Shown here: positions 1-11,916 of the stretch, piece after piece
Numbering within the stretch: the first letter of the stretch is position 1
How the letters are laid out: every line of letters begins with the position of its first letter
Origin: Latrodectus hesperus
Taxonomy: Eukaryota > Arthropoda > Arachnida > Araneae > Theridiidae
Assembly: GCA_037975125.1 (NCBI GenBank)
Contig: CM075862.1
Location: 45,596,277-45,660,276, forward strand
Reading direction: 5' to 3'
DNA length: 64,000 bases
Notes under the pieces: model-generated
Databases searched by the model: none
What the model was told of the DNA's origin: nothing
Seen by the model: only the letters and a program-made list of their open reading frames with translations
Translations under genes and position numbers: made by a program

Positions 1-715
1 TTGTAAAGTTTTATAAGTATTTATATCAGCAATATGCAAATTACAAGTTATCTTTTTCCTTTTGAATTCATGAGAAAAGTGTGTTTTTTCTATTTAATGT
101 CTTTTTTGAGGGAAAATATTTTTATTCTTATGTTATTTTAGAAAAAAATAAATGAAAAAATACTATTTTATTTTTTACTCAATGAGAAAGTAGTAAATGA
201 ACAAACGCTTTTATTGCAAACCATAAAATTTTCTCTATAAAAAGTATAATTTTTTCTTATATTTTGCATAATGGTTTTTGTTTTTCTCATTAAAAGAATT
301 TCCTTTAAAAAAATTATTAAAAAAATTCCCAATTCTTATAACAAAGGAAAATCTATTGACATATTTCAATCTTAGTTGTAAAACATGTTCATTGTTATTA
401 AATGAAACAATTTTACTTACAAAACAATAAAATGAGGCTTAGAAAAAAAACTTTCATTTTTAAAAAAGTTTGCAAGAAAAAAACTTTGATATTATTCTAA
501 AGCTAAAATCCTAAAAATTATATTATCCCAAAAAATTGTTTAACTTCATCATTTGTAAAAAATGAAATTTATTTACTTGCACCAGTGTGCAAAACTATAA
601 AACTTTTAAGTAGAAAGAAAGGAAATTGCAAAAAATTTGGCTTTTAAGATCAATATAATTAACATGCAATTTAGTAGAAAAGTTAAATGAGTTCTTTCGG
701 GAAATTTGGCTAGAA
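1..715. other. AT-rich non-coding stretch
   Basis: No open frame of note, RNA-like structure or recognisable repeat is visible; the sequence is long A and T runs typical of the spacer throughout this window. Confidence 0.6.
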
Positions 716-719
716 AAGA

Positions 720-1700
720 AATCACCAGGATGCCTTCACACTTTGAAGAAGGATCGGAAATCGGTAAGAAGTGTGCTGCTTAAGCACTAGTGAAGCATCA
801 TAATGAAAATCCTTCCGAATTATGGATATAACTGTTAGAAAGATTAGTGAGGACCACCACAAGGTAATTGCAGAAGTGCATGACAGATATTTCGTCCTTC
901 AAGCAAAAATTGTCCAAAACTAGTCAGCAATCACTCTTGCTCAGCAACTGTGTAAACAACACGGGATGACTGCGTCCAAATATCTTCTCAAAAGTAGCAT
1001 ATTTACCCATTTTCCTTAACAAACATAATTTTGAAAGCTAACCAACAGCGCCTCAGTTAACAGTTGTGCTAGAAGTACAAAAACTTTACTTCACATCAAT
1101 GGAGTAGTATCCTCTTTAAGCATAAAAGTAGTTTCAGTGCTACAAAGGATTCACAATGTCAGTTGATTTCAAGAGAGATCGGGACATAGTTTCGTTTCAG
1201 TAACATTACTTAAACAGAACGCTACGGTGGCCCTGGAGTTTTGTCTGGGGAAGCATTATGCAGAACATGCTGACTCAGTTCCAAGTTTGAGACAGAATCT
1301 CTTTAGCCTGATATCTTTATTATAAAGAGGTAATCCTTCCTTATGTGCGTCTGTTATCAGGTTCCCTTGGAACAGGCAACGTTTTTGTGGATGACGATAT
1401 ATGGACAAACCAGAATCCTACCGTTCAGCAGTGACTGAAAAGGAAAGATATCACTGAAAGGGATTGGTGATCAACGTAGTACTCTGATTTAAATACAATA
1501 GAACACTTTTGGGATGCTTTGGGAAGATGTCTTGCAGCATGATTGCATCCTCCTACAATAACAGAACAATTAAAGCATGCTGGTTAAGGAATGGAATTTC
1601 TTACCTCAAGAATTGTTAGACAACCTGGTGTTGAGCCTGTAGAAACATTGTGAAACAACATTGTAATAAACGAAGGGCGTATCCTATACTAAGAAATATC
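720..1700 (+). pseudogene. Decayed Tc1-like transposase
   Basis: Read in three frames, this stretch gives a recognisable but heavily broken Tc1/mariner-superfamily DDE transposase, the enzyme that cuts and pastes a TA-targeting DNA transposon. Seen in sequence: near 1244 a WGSIM block (core start), near 1335-1420 a segment ending in VFVDDDIW (position of the second catalytic Asp) and near 1480-1530 the block SDLNTIEHFWDALGR, which matches the family's DLNPIEH signature holding the last acidic residue. Upstream (about 740-1000) are weaker remains of the helix-turn-helix DNA-binding half. Stops and frameshifts occur throughout, so no protein can be made. Terminal inverted repeats were not found. 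Family assignment is confident for the C-terminal half and weak for the N-terminal half. Confidence 0.75.
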
Positions 1701-1749
1701 TGCTAGATTTTCTTCCTTTGGACAGACAATAATTTGTAACAATAGTAAA

Positions 1750-4700
1750 AGTTCAATAAAACCATTCTGTTTGCCTTGTATTTATTCTTGGACAACTATG
1801 CTTTCGTCATCCCTTAAGTACGAATGCTGTCTCTTATTTCTGAATTTCATGTTCCTCATGTTGAATTATGGTGAAAAAAACACGTTTAGAAGCTTTATTT
1901 TATTTCATCTGTTATAAGTGAGTAATAAAATAAAATAAATATAGAAACTACAATGAAGATAATCCTTCACATTCATTATTTAATTTAAAAAAGTTAAAAA
2001 GAAGAATTTCTTAAGTAATCTTATAATGGTTCATAATTTATTGATGCATGACAAATCTTTTTCATCATCGGATCATTTCAGAATTTTTTAAATGTGTTTT
2101 ATTATTGAAAAATGCATATTGTTTAGTTTTTAAAGTAACTTTTCATGTGGTTTATCGATTGAAATTTAATTCATACATATTAAAGATGGCAATAAACATT
2201 TCAAATCCATTGAATCTTATGTGATTCCAAAACATTATCATAACATTTTATGCTTTTCATTAGAAAACATTTAGTTAAAAATCTTAAAGCTGAGGTCATT
2301 TTAGATTTTAAAAAATTTTATGCTTTGAAATTAGTTATGAATAATAACTGAAATATATCTTGATTTTTTCCTGCTTGAATTATAATTTCTAAATTTTATA
2401 TCAGAAAAGATACTTATGTTTTGTCGAATAAAATTAAAATGTTTTCGTTGGTGTTATTGTAAAATATTTTTGGGATACATTATATAACTACGATTTCCCG
2501 AAAAAGATTTACTTTTATGTATACAGAGAAACACAATGACAATTAAAGTCAATTTTTAACTAAACTTTGAATTTTAAATTCTTAATTAATAATTTACTTA
2601 TGATATTTATAACATAGTTATAAACTTAAGTTAATAATTTTATTTTAATGAGTTACGTCATTCTTATAATATACTGTTTGTTTAACATAATACTACTAGA
2701 TAACTCATTTAAAGACTGCTAGAAGTATTTATGAAAGTATTGGAAGTTTCTTTCAAGTAAATCTAAATCGAAAATAAAATACTTTGTTTATTCAAGAATT
2801 AAAAATGTGTATAACTTGCCTTAAAATACAATATTGCTTTAAAAAATTAAAATTTAACTTTTTCAAAAATCAAAGTCCTTTGAAAAAATTGGTATAATTA
2901 ACTTCAACTTCACATATTCTTAACACATTTATAAAAAAAGCTCATCTAAAAAGGGTATGCTTGCATATTTATTTATTAAAAAGTTTTCAATTTTTTTTAA
3001 ATTAATAATATTTATTTGATGATAGGAATTTACTATTTTATTTCTGAAAGTTATACATACGTTTTTCTTTAGAATTTTTAATAAATTTGATATACCATGA
3101 AATCAGTTTTAGTAATAAAACAACGGCTATAGAGTTTTTAGCTGTTGTTCTATAGCTGTTGAATTTTTTTATATAAATATAAAATTAAAATATTACCGTA
3201 TAAGAAAACAGTTCAAAATTTATATACTTCTGTTGCTATAATTTACATCTCTTCGTTCTGAATTTAATACAACGTAATAGATATTTTGACAAACAGTTTT
3301 AATTAATCAATTTTAAAGCTCGCTGAAATTTAACCTGTTATACGGTTCTCTTGACATTTCCGTTAAGTAGTTGAAAATCGTAGATCTGGAAGCATTTCAA
3401 AGTAAGAGAGATTCAATCTTCACCATTATTATAAAATGCTGACTTGAAATAAATACTATACAAATGGTATATCGTATAACAAGCGGTTCTCTCGCAGTTT
3501 CAGATATGCGGTTCTCAATCATTATTGCAGGAGTTATTTCAGCTTAAGCAGATTTGTCTTCATCGCAAGCTTATTGTGTCCACAGATGTGGAAATGTTAT
3601 CCCTTTTGTTGCAAAGGAGATTCGTGAATTAGTGACTTTGTGAAAGAAGACACAATATATTAGGCACATGAAAATAATCTTTGTCTTCGTGAACATTTCA
3701 TGAGCAAAGGAAGAATAGCACATAAAAATAAAAGATCACATTCCACAAACTTTATCAGGACAAATTAAAGAACTAAGTGTTCTATGATAAACGTAATCGC
3801 ACGGAAGTATGCAAAATGAGTTCCATGAAAAATAGGATTTATTGACATCAATTACAGCCCAAAATGTTTTCTTCACAATCTCAATTAAAAATTATCTTAT
3901 TTCATAATAGAGGTATTTTAAGATAAATATAAAAATAAGTAAATTTAGACTTCTCTTGATACATATTTTACAATCAAGTTTAACTATTTGAAATTTAAAT
4001 AAAATGCGTCTTCCTTTTTGAAATGCATCATTAAAAATTGATATGCTTTAATCTAAATGTTTAAAATGTTTGCAGTAACTGAGGTCTAAGTCAAATTAAT
4101 ATTTTTGAATGATTTTTATCAAAAAAATCATTCAAGGACAGAAATAGGCTTAAAAATATAATCGTCATCTCAAGTGTCAAATTTTTATTTACGCAAATTA
4201 ATTATTTAATTTGCTTGTCATTTAAATTTCAATTTTATCAATTTTTCCAGTAAAATATCTTAATTCGTTAATAATTAATAGTATGTGAATTTAAAAAATA
4301 TGTACATTAGAGAGTTAATATATATTAATGATATGATTAATGATTTTATATATTAATGATACTAATGAATGACTATAGAAGTCGAACCATCCAGTACAGT
4401 ACTAATAATAAAAAAACCTTGGTTTATTATTAGTACTGTACTCGTAATATAACCCTGTTTATTAATGTTGTATGTTTTAATTTGTTACTGTTTTAATCAT
4501 GTTTAATGTCGTAATAGTTTTTTTGTTTTGTAAGATTCTAAGAAGGATTTAATAAGGATTTAATCTAAGAAGATCTAAGAAGGATTTAATATATATTAAC
4601 TTTTTTTATCAAATATTCTAACTTAATATTTTAGGCACATAATTTCTTTAAGAAAAGAAAGGTGTGAACACAATACGTTTATTATTAATAATTGTATGTA

Positions 4701-5640
4701 ATTATAAAAAATGAGCAATGTTATTAATCTCTCATTTACAGTAATTTTTTAACTGAACATTTCTTATACCCATGATTTTCTTACGTATGAAAATGTATCG
4801 CTCTTACTTTAAATGATTTACATGTACTCAAATAAAAGTACGGAAATGAATATTTTATAAAGATAATTTTTCTACATTTACAGCAATTGCATAAACTGAT
4901 AAAAACCGACATTTACGTTTTTAATTTAAAATGAGTTTCGTATCTTAATTTGAACAAACCTTTCATCAACACTTCCAATGGACGAAATATGATATGTATA
5001 CTACGTAAATGGCTTTATATATTTCTAATATAATAAAATTGGATAATTGTTTGTTGGGGTAATAGTTCAACTTAGCATTATATTTCTATATATAATTTTT
5101 CTCTCATTGTTTCTTCTGATATCTTTCATACATTTTTTAAATTTTTAATGACCATTATTGTACCAAAAGGGAAAACTAAATATAATATAAGTTATAAAAT
5201 AATATGAATCAAGTAACGCTGTATTAATATCCATTATCAAAAAATAAGCAAATTAAAACAGCTTCAAATTGAGAATAATATTGAAGCATATTAATAAAGA
5301 TATTTATTTCAATCTTTATAAAAAAAGCTGCTATAAATTAGGGATATGTGAGTAAGAAACTTAAGCTCAAAGTGGTAATTTAGCTTGGATACGACCTTTT
5401 AGAAAAATATCATATTTATAATACGCTGGTTCTATTATAGGAAAACACATTTAAAATGCAAAAACATTTATGTCTAAATACCATATAATGCTCAGCCTAA
5501 AGGATTAAGGATGTCTTAAAGCATATCAATAACAATCCCGGTAAATTTCATCAACAGTGGGCCTTATGATTCACAATGGAAGAAACCAGAAAAATTCCCA
5601 AATAACCGTCCCAATATCGCACGAGTAGAAAGTAGTAGCT
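1750..5640. other. AT-rich non-coding stretch
   Basis: About 3.9 kb of AT-rich spacer. The only structured item seen is the perfect inverted repeat at 4393-4442. A slightly less AT-rich patch around 3480-3660 has no convincing frame or splice structure. Confidence 0.55.
4393..4442. repeat. Perfect 20-bp inverted repeat (hairpin)
   Basis: Positions 4393-4412 are the exact reverse complement of 4423-4442, separated by a 10-base loop that itself contains CC/GG complements. The arm begins AGTACAGTAC. A perfect 20-bp arm is unlikely to persist by chance, so this may be the tip of a foldback or DNA element or a small RNA hairpin. No partner element is seen around it. Confidence 0.7.
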
Positions 5641-5763
5641 CAACATCCACATGCCCATGTCATTTAGTGGTAAGAAGCGCTTTTAAAAGTGAAAGCTCTC
5701 GGATTTCAATTACAGCCACTGTTGAGAGGCCGTTGAGGCCTGGTTGGTTAAGGCGTCGTTTGT

Positions 5764-5940
5764 TTCCAGACCATTACATCCATAGTAACTGCTCAACGAC
5801 TGACCACAATACTTCCGATTCCACAGATTTAAAGAGAACGTATATCACATGTACTCGGAGGGTCTTTGGTGGCATTGAGAATTGAACCCAGCCCTTCCAG
5901 ACGGAAGGCCGATGACCTATCCATTAGGCTACCACGGCCT
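5764..5940 (-). mobile_element. SINE family A, truncated copy
   Basis: On the minus strand the tRNA-like head (GGTAGCCTAATGGATAGG and a B-box-like GGGTTCAATTC) is followed by the same body found in the copies at 22815, 44338 and 56141. This copy stops part-way through the body, at the conserved TGGTCTGGAAA region, so it lacks the RNA 3' end. It sits against tRNA-like sequence of family B on its left (about 5725-5763), suggesting insertion into, or recombination with, another SINE. Confidence 0.7.
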
Positions 5941-6256
5941 TCTGATTCAGGGCTGTAGTGACTTGAGTGGTTAGGGCTTTGATCTCATGATTAGAAGGTA
6001 GTGAGTTCGAATGCTGACTTAGCCGAAGATTCATAATATTTACTAATGGTGGCTGGGGAACGAGGAAACTGTGTGCGGTCGCAATGTCGTCAAAGTGAAT
6101 TGATACCTCTGAGGGTGAAAGGCCAAGTATTGGGGGTATTTTGCTTGATCAATGCTTCAAAAGCACGATGTCTCCACCTGACTGTTTCTATCCAACTGGT
6201 AGAGCACAACTCAGGGCTAAGTATAGGGAAGCATGCCGGTGCAACAACAACAACTA
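5941..6256 (+). mobile_element. SINE family B copy
   Basis: The head (about 5955-6030) carries a tRNA-like A-box region, GAGTGGTTAGGGC, and a B-box-like GTGAGTTCGAATGC. The body ends with the module AACTGGTAGAGC ... GCTAAGTATAGGGAAGC and a CAACAACAACAAC tail at about 6240-6256. The same tail module ends the copies at 47203-47486 and 55533-55755 (minus). SINEs are transcribed by RNA polymerase III from the internal boxes and copied by a LINE enzyme. An open frame lying across it is not conserved as protein and is not called. Confidence 0.7.
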
Positions 6257-6259
6257 CTG

Positions 6260-7568
6260 TTGAGCAATATGAAATGGATTTTGTGCTTTTGCCTGCACGT
6301 CTTTCAAAGCGAGCATTTGGGTTTTTTTGGGGGTTTCTTCCTTAACTACACGTAAAACTTTGTAATAAAAGTTCTCCCAGATGGCAAATCACACTGTTGA
6401 CACAACAGGCTAAAACCAATAGGGGCTGTCCACTACTAAGTATCAAAAACATCAACATTCCGTTGATCCACAGTAGCTTAGATTAAAACCTAGTAGCTTA
6501 CCTGCACAATATACTCACAAATTCATCGTATCGAATAATGTAAATGAACGAGGCTTTCATAATAAGTTTTTCCTGAATCAATGCTTCTTTTTCTATTTAT
6601 CCAATAACTTTGTCGCAACTTTTATCCTAAGTCCGTTCCCATATTATCTGAATTCTGATGACTTAAAAATTTCCTTTGATCATTAAAAAATAATACACTT
6701 TTTCAAAATATGTTATGAATATATTAAAGTTTTATTGAACTAAATTAAGTTTTTATCTTAAAAAATCTTTATAATCTCGCATTGTAAAGAGAGAGATTTC
6801 TTATGTCTTAAAGAATATTAATTTTTTAAGAAAGATTTGAATTTAAAAATTCTAAATTTTGGTCATTTTAATATTATAGGAAACATTTCATAAAGTATTA
6901 TTACATAAAACACTTCTATTTATTTTTTTCAATGTAGTGATATCAATAAATGATTTATTTCAATGTAATAATAGAAGTACTTCCATTATTGAATTTTAAT
7001 TTCATTTGATCACATTAAAATTCGGTTAATAACGAATGTTATAAATAACAATAAAAACTATTAAGGTTAAAATAGTTAGCGCAAACATTTTAAAATCTCT
7101 TATTACGAGAAATCTAATCTACAAAAGAAGGACCTGTTAATTACAGTTATTGGCAGAATAAAGTATGCTTCCATTAGTAGAAAATTACTATAATGTTTTC
7201 TTAAATTAACATTTCGCTGGTTCCTTTTATTTTTATTTGAATAAAGTGGAAATTTAAGTCAGGAATGTCTTTCACCAAAAAAGTGAGACCGAAGAGAATT
7301 AAAATAATTTCCTTAGTTTATCTTAAAATAATTGAACATTTTAAAGAATTTCTATATAATTAATAATGAAATGTTAAGTTTTAGATGAAAGGGCACTTTA
7401 GAGTTAAATTAATTAAGATGTGCCGTAAAATATTGAAGAAATGTTAGATAAAATTAGATATTTTTTTAAAGATTTATTCATTGCCGATAAAAAAAAGATT
7501 ACGAATGTTTATTTTCATCGCAGCTGTTTTAATCGTAACGATTATAAATAGATTACATTCTATCATAT
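6260..7568. other. AT-rich non-coding stretch
   Basis: The first 230 bases are slightly less AT-rich and unassigned; the rest is A/T runs. It ends at the left target-site copy (ATAT, 7565-7568) of the Ty3/gypsy element. Confidence 0.55.
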
Positions 7569-7637
7569 TGTACCGAGCTCCACGGGTTCGTGTTGATTGA
7601 GAGTTGAATAAAGCGACCACTTAATGAACACAAGACT

Positions 7638-7643
7638 TTTATT
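7638..7643 (-). terminator. LTR polyadenylation signal AATAAA
   Basis: AATAAA on the minus strand, about 205 bases downstream of the LTR TATA box, in the position expected for the end of the R region. The same signal exists in the 5' LTR copy. Confidence 0.6.
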
Positions 7644-7847
7644 CGTAAAAACTTCACTAGATAAACGAAATTCCCGCTGTAACAATCACAATTATACAGC
7701 TACAATTCGTCAGATACAATAGGAAATAGCTTCCAATCACAGGTCTCAAATACCTCAGACAGAGAACAACTAGCAGTCACAACTAATCGTCTTCACTCAC
7801 TGACTGTCTTCACAAAAACTCTCTGACTCTTCCATGTCGGGCTGCGG

Positions 7848-7855
7848 TATTTATA
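7848..7855 (-). promoter_or_regulatory. TATA box in the 3' LTR
   Basis: TATAAATA on the minus strand within GGTATAAATACC. This is the counterpart of 13424-13431, which would drive the element; here it could fire outward into 7.5 kb and lower. Confidence 0.6.
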
Positions 7856-8166
7856 CCTGACTTGGCGGAGAAATCTACCAATTTCGCCAAGGTTCTGGAA
7901 GCTTCTAGGCTATCTCGAAAAATATTGGTCCTAGAGCTTAGGTGATGGATGTTTCCAGAAGTATCGATTTCTCGCCAAGTCGCCAAAAATCTCGCCAACC
8001 GTCGCCAAGAATCTCGCCAACTGTCGCAAGTCGCCAAATCATTAGGAAATCCGCTTTTAAACTACAACACGTCTAAATACCGCAATTTTTGCTCAAAATG
8101 TGAGAATTTCTGATCTGTCTGAGATATTTTAAGACAAATATAATCATTATTTATAAATTTGTAACA

Positions 8167-8179
8167 TTGCCCCCCTCTC
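8167..8179 (-). other. Polypurine tract of the Ty3/gypsy element
   Basis: GAGAGGGGGGCAA on the minus strand lies immediately upstream of the 3' LTR, the place where plus-strand DNA synthesis is primed in LTR retrotransposons. Confidence 0.85.
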
Positions 8180-8354
8180 AAGGACTGCACGTCCCGGGCA
8201 GTACAATCCCCTGATAGGAGGCCAAATTTAATATAAGAGAATTTACATTTCAAGAGGATACATTACATACACAAGCAACTAAAAATACAAAAAAATAGAA
8301 AAGATAAAATAAATTATCTATACTATTTACAAAGAGACCATGGTCTACTAATTT

Positions 8355-10312
8355 TTACTCTACATTACGATAAGGAGCTAATCTATCATAATGTACTACC
8401 TTTGGTTTTGAAGAAGATGATTTTCTTATACGAACCACGACGTCGTTCAGTCTTTTTAGGACTGTGTAGGGACCTTTCCAGTTGGCTTGCAACTTTGGAG
8501 AAAGTCCTTTACGCCGAATCGGGTTCCACAACCAAACTTTGTCACCTTCTTGAAATTGACGTCCTGTCGCTCTTGTGTCATACCTTGTCTTCATTCTTTC
8601 GGTCGTCAGGTTGATTCGGTCTCGAGCGAAGTTATGGACATCTTCAAGACGTGCCTGAAGGTCTCGAAGGTATTCCTCTGGCGATGAAGATGTATCCGGT
8701 GGACGACCAAACTGAACATCACAAGGGAGACGAAGTTCGCCACCAAAGAGCATCTGTGAAGGAGCATATCCGGTAGTCTCATGGACAGCACTGCGATATG
8801 CAAGCAGAAACAGCGGTAGCTTCAAATCCCAATCTTGCTGATTTCTGGAAACCATAAGTGAGAGATTATTCAAGATGGTTCTGTTAAATCTCTCTACCAT
8901 GCCGTCCGATTGTGGGTGTAGTGGCGTATTCTGCGTCTTGTCTATTCCGAGAATTTGACACACTCCTTTAAACACAACAGAGGTGAAATTTGTTCCTTGA
9001 TCAGAATGAATTTGTAAGGGTGTGCCGAATCTGGAAACCCATTGCTGCACTAGAACCTCGGCTACTGTAGTCGCCTCTTGATCGGGGATTGCAAACGCTT
9101 CAGGCCACTTAGTAAAGTAGTCCATGACAACTAGTATGTATTTGTTGCCATTTGAAGATCGTGGTAAAGGACCCAAAATATCTAATGCTATTCGCTCAAA
9201 AGGTGCTCCTACGTTGTACCGTTGCAACCTTCCTCGGCTACGTTTCTTTGGTCCCTTACGTGCCGCACAGTCATCACAAGATTGACACCATTTCTCTACA
9301 TCTTGTCTAGTTTTGCTCCTATAGAAGCGTTCTCGAACTTTCTGTAGAGTTTTCATTACTCCAAAATGGCCTCCAGTTGAGCTACTATGCAATTCTTTCA
9401 AAACATATGAAATTCTTGATTTTGGAAGAACAAGCTGCCATTTGAAATTACGTCCATCATCGGACTCCCATTTCCTGTATAAGACACCATTTCTTATATG
9501 GAGTGAGTCCCAAAGAGCCCAATATTGCTTAGTAGCAGGACTGTAGGTGGAGATATCCTGCCAACTTGGTCTCATACTGGAAGATTCTTTTAATTCTAAA
9601 ATTGGATTTATATCTGGGTCTTCTTTTTGAGCTTCTCTAAGTCCTTTATCACTCCATGGGTCTGGTTTCGGTGGAGGTGAAACAGTAACTTGGCGTACCG
9701 AAGGATTTACTAACTGATAGTTCTTCTCTACTCTCGAACTATATCGGCAGCTTTCATTGCACGGTTTCCTTGATAGTGCATCAGCATTTCCATGAAGAGT
9801 TCCTTTGCGATGACGTATTTCAAAGTCAAACTCCTGGAGTCGTTGAATCCATCTGGCTATCTGTCCTTCCGGATTTTTAAAATTTAAAAGCCAGGTTAAG
9901 GATGCGTGATCGGTCCGGAGCAAGAACTTTCTTCCATAGAGATAATGGTGGAAATGTTCTATGGCTTTAACGATTGCCAGCAATTCCTTCCTGGTTGTAC
10001 AGTAATTCCGCTCTGGTTTCGATAGACATTTACTCCAATAAGCAATGACATATTCTTTATCATCAATTTCTTGCGACAAAACAGCTCCGATATTTTCGTT
10101 GCTGGCATCCGTATCTAAAATGAATAATTTTTCGGGCTGGGGATATGCAAGAACGGGCTAAGATGTCAACGCCTCCTTCAGTTGTTTAAAAGCTTTCTCA
10201 CATTCATCTGTCCATAGAAATCTCTGTTTAACTTCTGTCAACTTGTGAAGAGGTCTGGCAATACTTGAAAAACCCTTAACAAATTTCCTGTAATATGTGC
10301 ATAATCCAAGAA
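8355..10312 (-). pseudogene. Ty3/gypsy pol: RNase H and integrase segment
   Basis: Third pol segment, ending in TAA just before the polypurine tract. RNase H starts near 10140 with FILDTDAS, continues through TRKELLAIV and the RTDHASL motif and ends with GNADALSRKP. Integrase follows: an HHCC zinc-binding region (His231, His238, Cys265, Cys268, counting from the residue encoded at 10079), then a complete D,D(35)E core with Asp300, Asp360 and Glu396, then a GPY-like C-terminal segment with WKGPYTVLKRL that binds DNA or chromatin. Integrase joins the cDNA to the host chromosome. From 10157 to the end the frame is fully open, so integrase itself looks intact. An in-frame TAG (10158-10160) lies in the RT/RNase H linker, and a one-base deletion near 10312 separates this frame from RT. 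Confidence 0.93.
10158..10160 (-). other. In-frame TAG nonsense codon in pol
   Basis: TAG lies seven residues before the stretch QPEKLFILDTD at the start of RNase H, in the same frame as RNase H and integrase. It is a substitution, not an indel, and would stop any pol product before RNase H. Confidence 0.8.
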
Positions 10313-11733
10313 ACTTCTTAATTGGTGGACATCTTTTGGACGACTCCAGTCCTTAACTGCGGAGATCTTTTCAGGATCTGTTCTTACACCTTCAGCAGAG
10401 ATAATGTGTCCCAGATATCTTACTTCACGTCGGAATAAATTACATTTGCAAGGATTCAGCTTCAGGTTGGCCATTTTTAATTTTTCCAGCACCTTTCGGA
10501 TGTTTCTTAAATGGTCTTCGAATGTGCGACCTACAATAATGATATCGTCCAAATATACCAAACAGGCTTCGTAGGAAAGTCCTCATAATACTGTCTCCAT
10601 CAGGCGCTCAAACGTTGCAGGTGCATTGCAAAGCCCAAATGGCATAACCTTGAACTGCCAAAGTCCTTGTCCTGTGGTGAATGCAGTCTTTTCTCGATCC
10701 TCAGGATGTATCTCTACTTGCCAATAACCACTCTTGAGATCCCAAGTCCAAAACCATTGTTTTCCGGATAAAGCATCAAGTATATCGTCAATCCTAGGAA
10801 GAGGGTAACTATCTTTTTTAGTGATGTTGTTTAACCGACGATAGTCAACGCAGAATCGGGTAGAACCATCTTTCTTCCGAACTAAAACAATAGGCGAAGC
10901 CCAAGGACTCTCTGATGGCTCAATAATGTCATTCTGCTGCATTTCCCTCAGAAGATTATCCACCTCTTCCTGCTTAGCGAATGGCAATCTTCTCGGATGT
11001 TGTTTAATGGGTGGATGATTTCCTGTATTGATTCGGTGCTGCGTCAATTTGGTTCGCCCAACATCATCTGATTTCTTGGAAAAGAGATCTCCGAATTCTA
11101 ATAATAGATTTCTTGCAGCATTCCTTTGTTTATCATCTAACTCTGCATTCTGAAGGAGTTCATTAATTAGAGAGTCAGGAGGCTCAGATAGTGTGGTTTG
11201 ACAATTTCGGTTAATACAGGTCACTGGAGTGCAAGTCGGCAGCACTTCTCCTTCTTTTATTAGTTTTACCTTATTGCTTAGATTAGCAACTCTTACCGGG
11301 ATTACATTTCGTGAAAGGTCGACGAGGGAAGAAGCCACTAGTACTCCTTTAACGCTATTGTCGGAATCTGGATATTCAGTCAATCCATAATGAAAATTAT
11401 TATCTTCTGAAAGAGCTCCGCAAACTATTGTCTCAGTTCTTGGTGGTAATGTTGTTTCACTCTTTGCAGTTATATGATGGACTGATTTAATATCTGAATA
11501 TTTCGTCTTAAAAATCGTTATGTCTTCAGAACATGAGTGTAGTTCATTATTTTTAATATCTAACTTGAAATTGTTTTCTTTGAGGAAATTCAATCCAAGA
11601 ATAAATTCGTCATTTATATCAGCGACATATGCCATATGATGGTACACGGCATTACCAAATGCAATGTTTAGATTGACTTTTCCATGCACTTTAATCTTAT
11701 CACCTGTCACAGTTTGGAGGGTAATGCAGGGGG
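10313..11733 (-). pseudogene. Ty3/gypsy pol: protease end and reverse transcriptase
   Basis: This segment holds the C-terminal half of the aspartic protease and the RT domain that makes cDNA from the element's RNA. Visible RT motifs in order: VLVRKKDGSTRFCVDYRRLN (fingers), TWDLKSGYWQVEI with the first catalytic Asp, FGLCNAPATFERLM, then VYLDDIII with the YLDD active site, and the thumb up to VHQLRSFL. One in-frame TGA (10583-10585) stands where Arg is usual and cuts the domain just before YLDD; a CGA to TGA change would explain it. A one-base deletion near 10312 shifts the frame at the end of RT, and another at the G5 run 11729-11733 shifts it inside protease. Catalytic residues themselves are present. 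Confidence 0.92.
10583..10585 (-). other. In-frame TGA nonsense codon in RT
   Basis: The TGA falls between ATFERLMETVL and GLSYEACLVYLDD with no change of frame on either side, so it is a point mutation. It removes the YLDD active site from any upstream product. Confidence 0.85.
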
Positions 11734-11868
11734 CGACCAGATGAGTTTGTCACCAAGTTTGCGAGCCAAATCTGTCCTAATGATAGTTACGTTGGCTCCA
11801 GTATCGATTATCATTTTGCAGGGAACTTCGTTGACATGTCCCATAACGAAAGTCCGTTGTCGCCGCTA
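11734..11868 (-). pseudogene. Ty3/gypsy pol: aspartic protease active-site segment
   Basis: A short frame carrying MGHVNEVPCKMIIDTGANVT, with the DTG triad of retroviral-type aspartic proteases (processes Gag and Pol), followed by RTDLARKLGDKLIW. It is preceded by a TAG at 11866-11868 in its own frame and leaves frame at the C/G5 run at 11729-11733. The frame directly upstream, entered by a -1 shift at the gag stop, stays open to 11811 and overlaps this one, so a single-base deletion somewhere in 11813-11865 would account for the break. The protease needs both shifts repaired to be continuous. Confidence 0.85.
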
Positions 11869-11916
11869 CTTACGGAAGAAATGTGAAACGATTTGAAATG
11901 GGGCTTCTGACTCTCT

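Larger units (their letters stand above)
7569..8166 (-). repeat. 3' LTR of the Ty3/gypsy element
   Basis: Near-identical to 13145-13742. On the minus strand it begins TGTTAC and ends GGTACA. A TATA box (TATAAATA, 7848-7855) and an AATAAA signal (7638-7643) are visible; in this copy the AATAAA would direct cleavage of the element's transcript. Confidence 0.95.

Noticed and set aside
8180..8354. Envelope gene between integrase and the 3' LTR
   Set aside because: Only 175 bases lie between the pol stop and the polypurine tract, without an open frame; the element is not of the envelope-bearing type.
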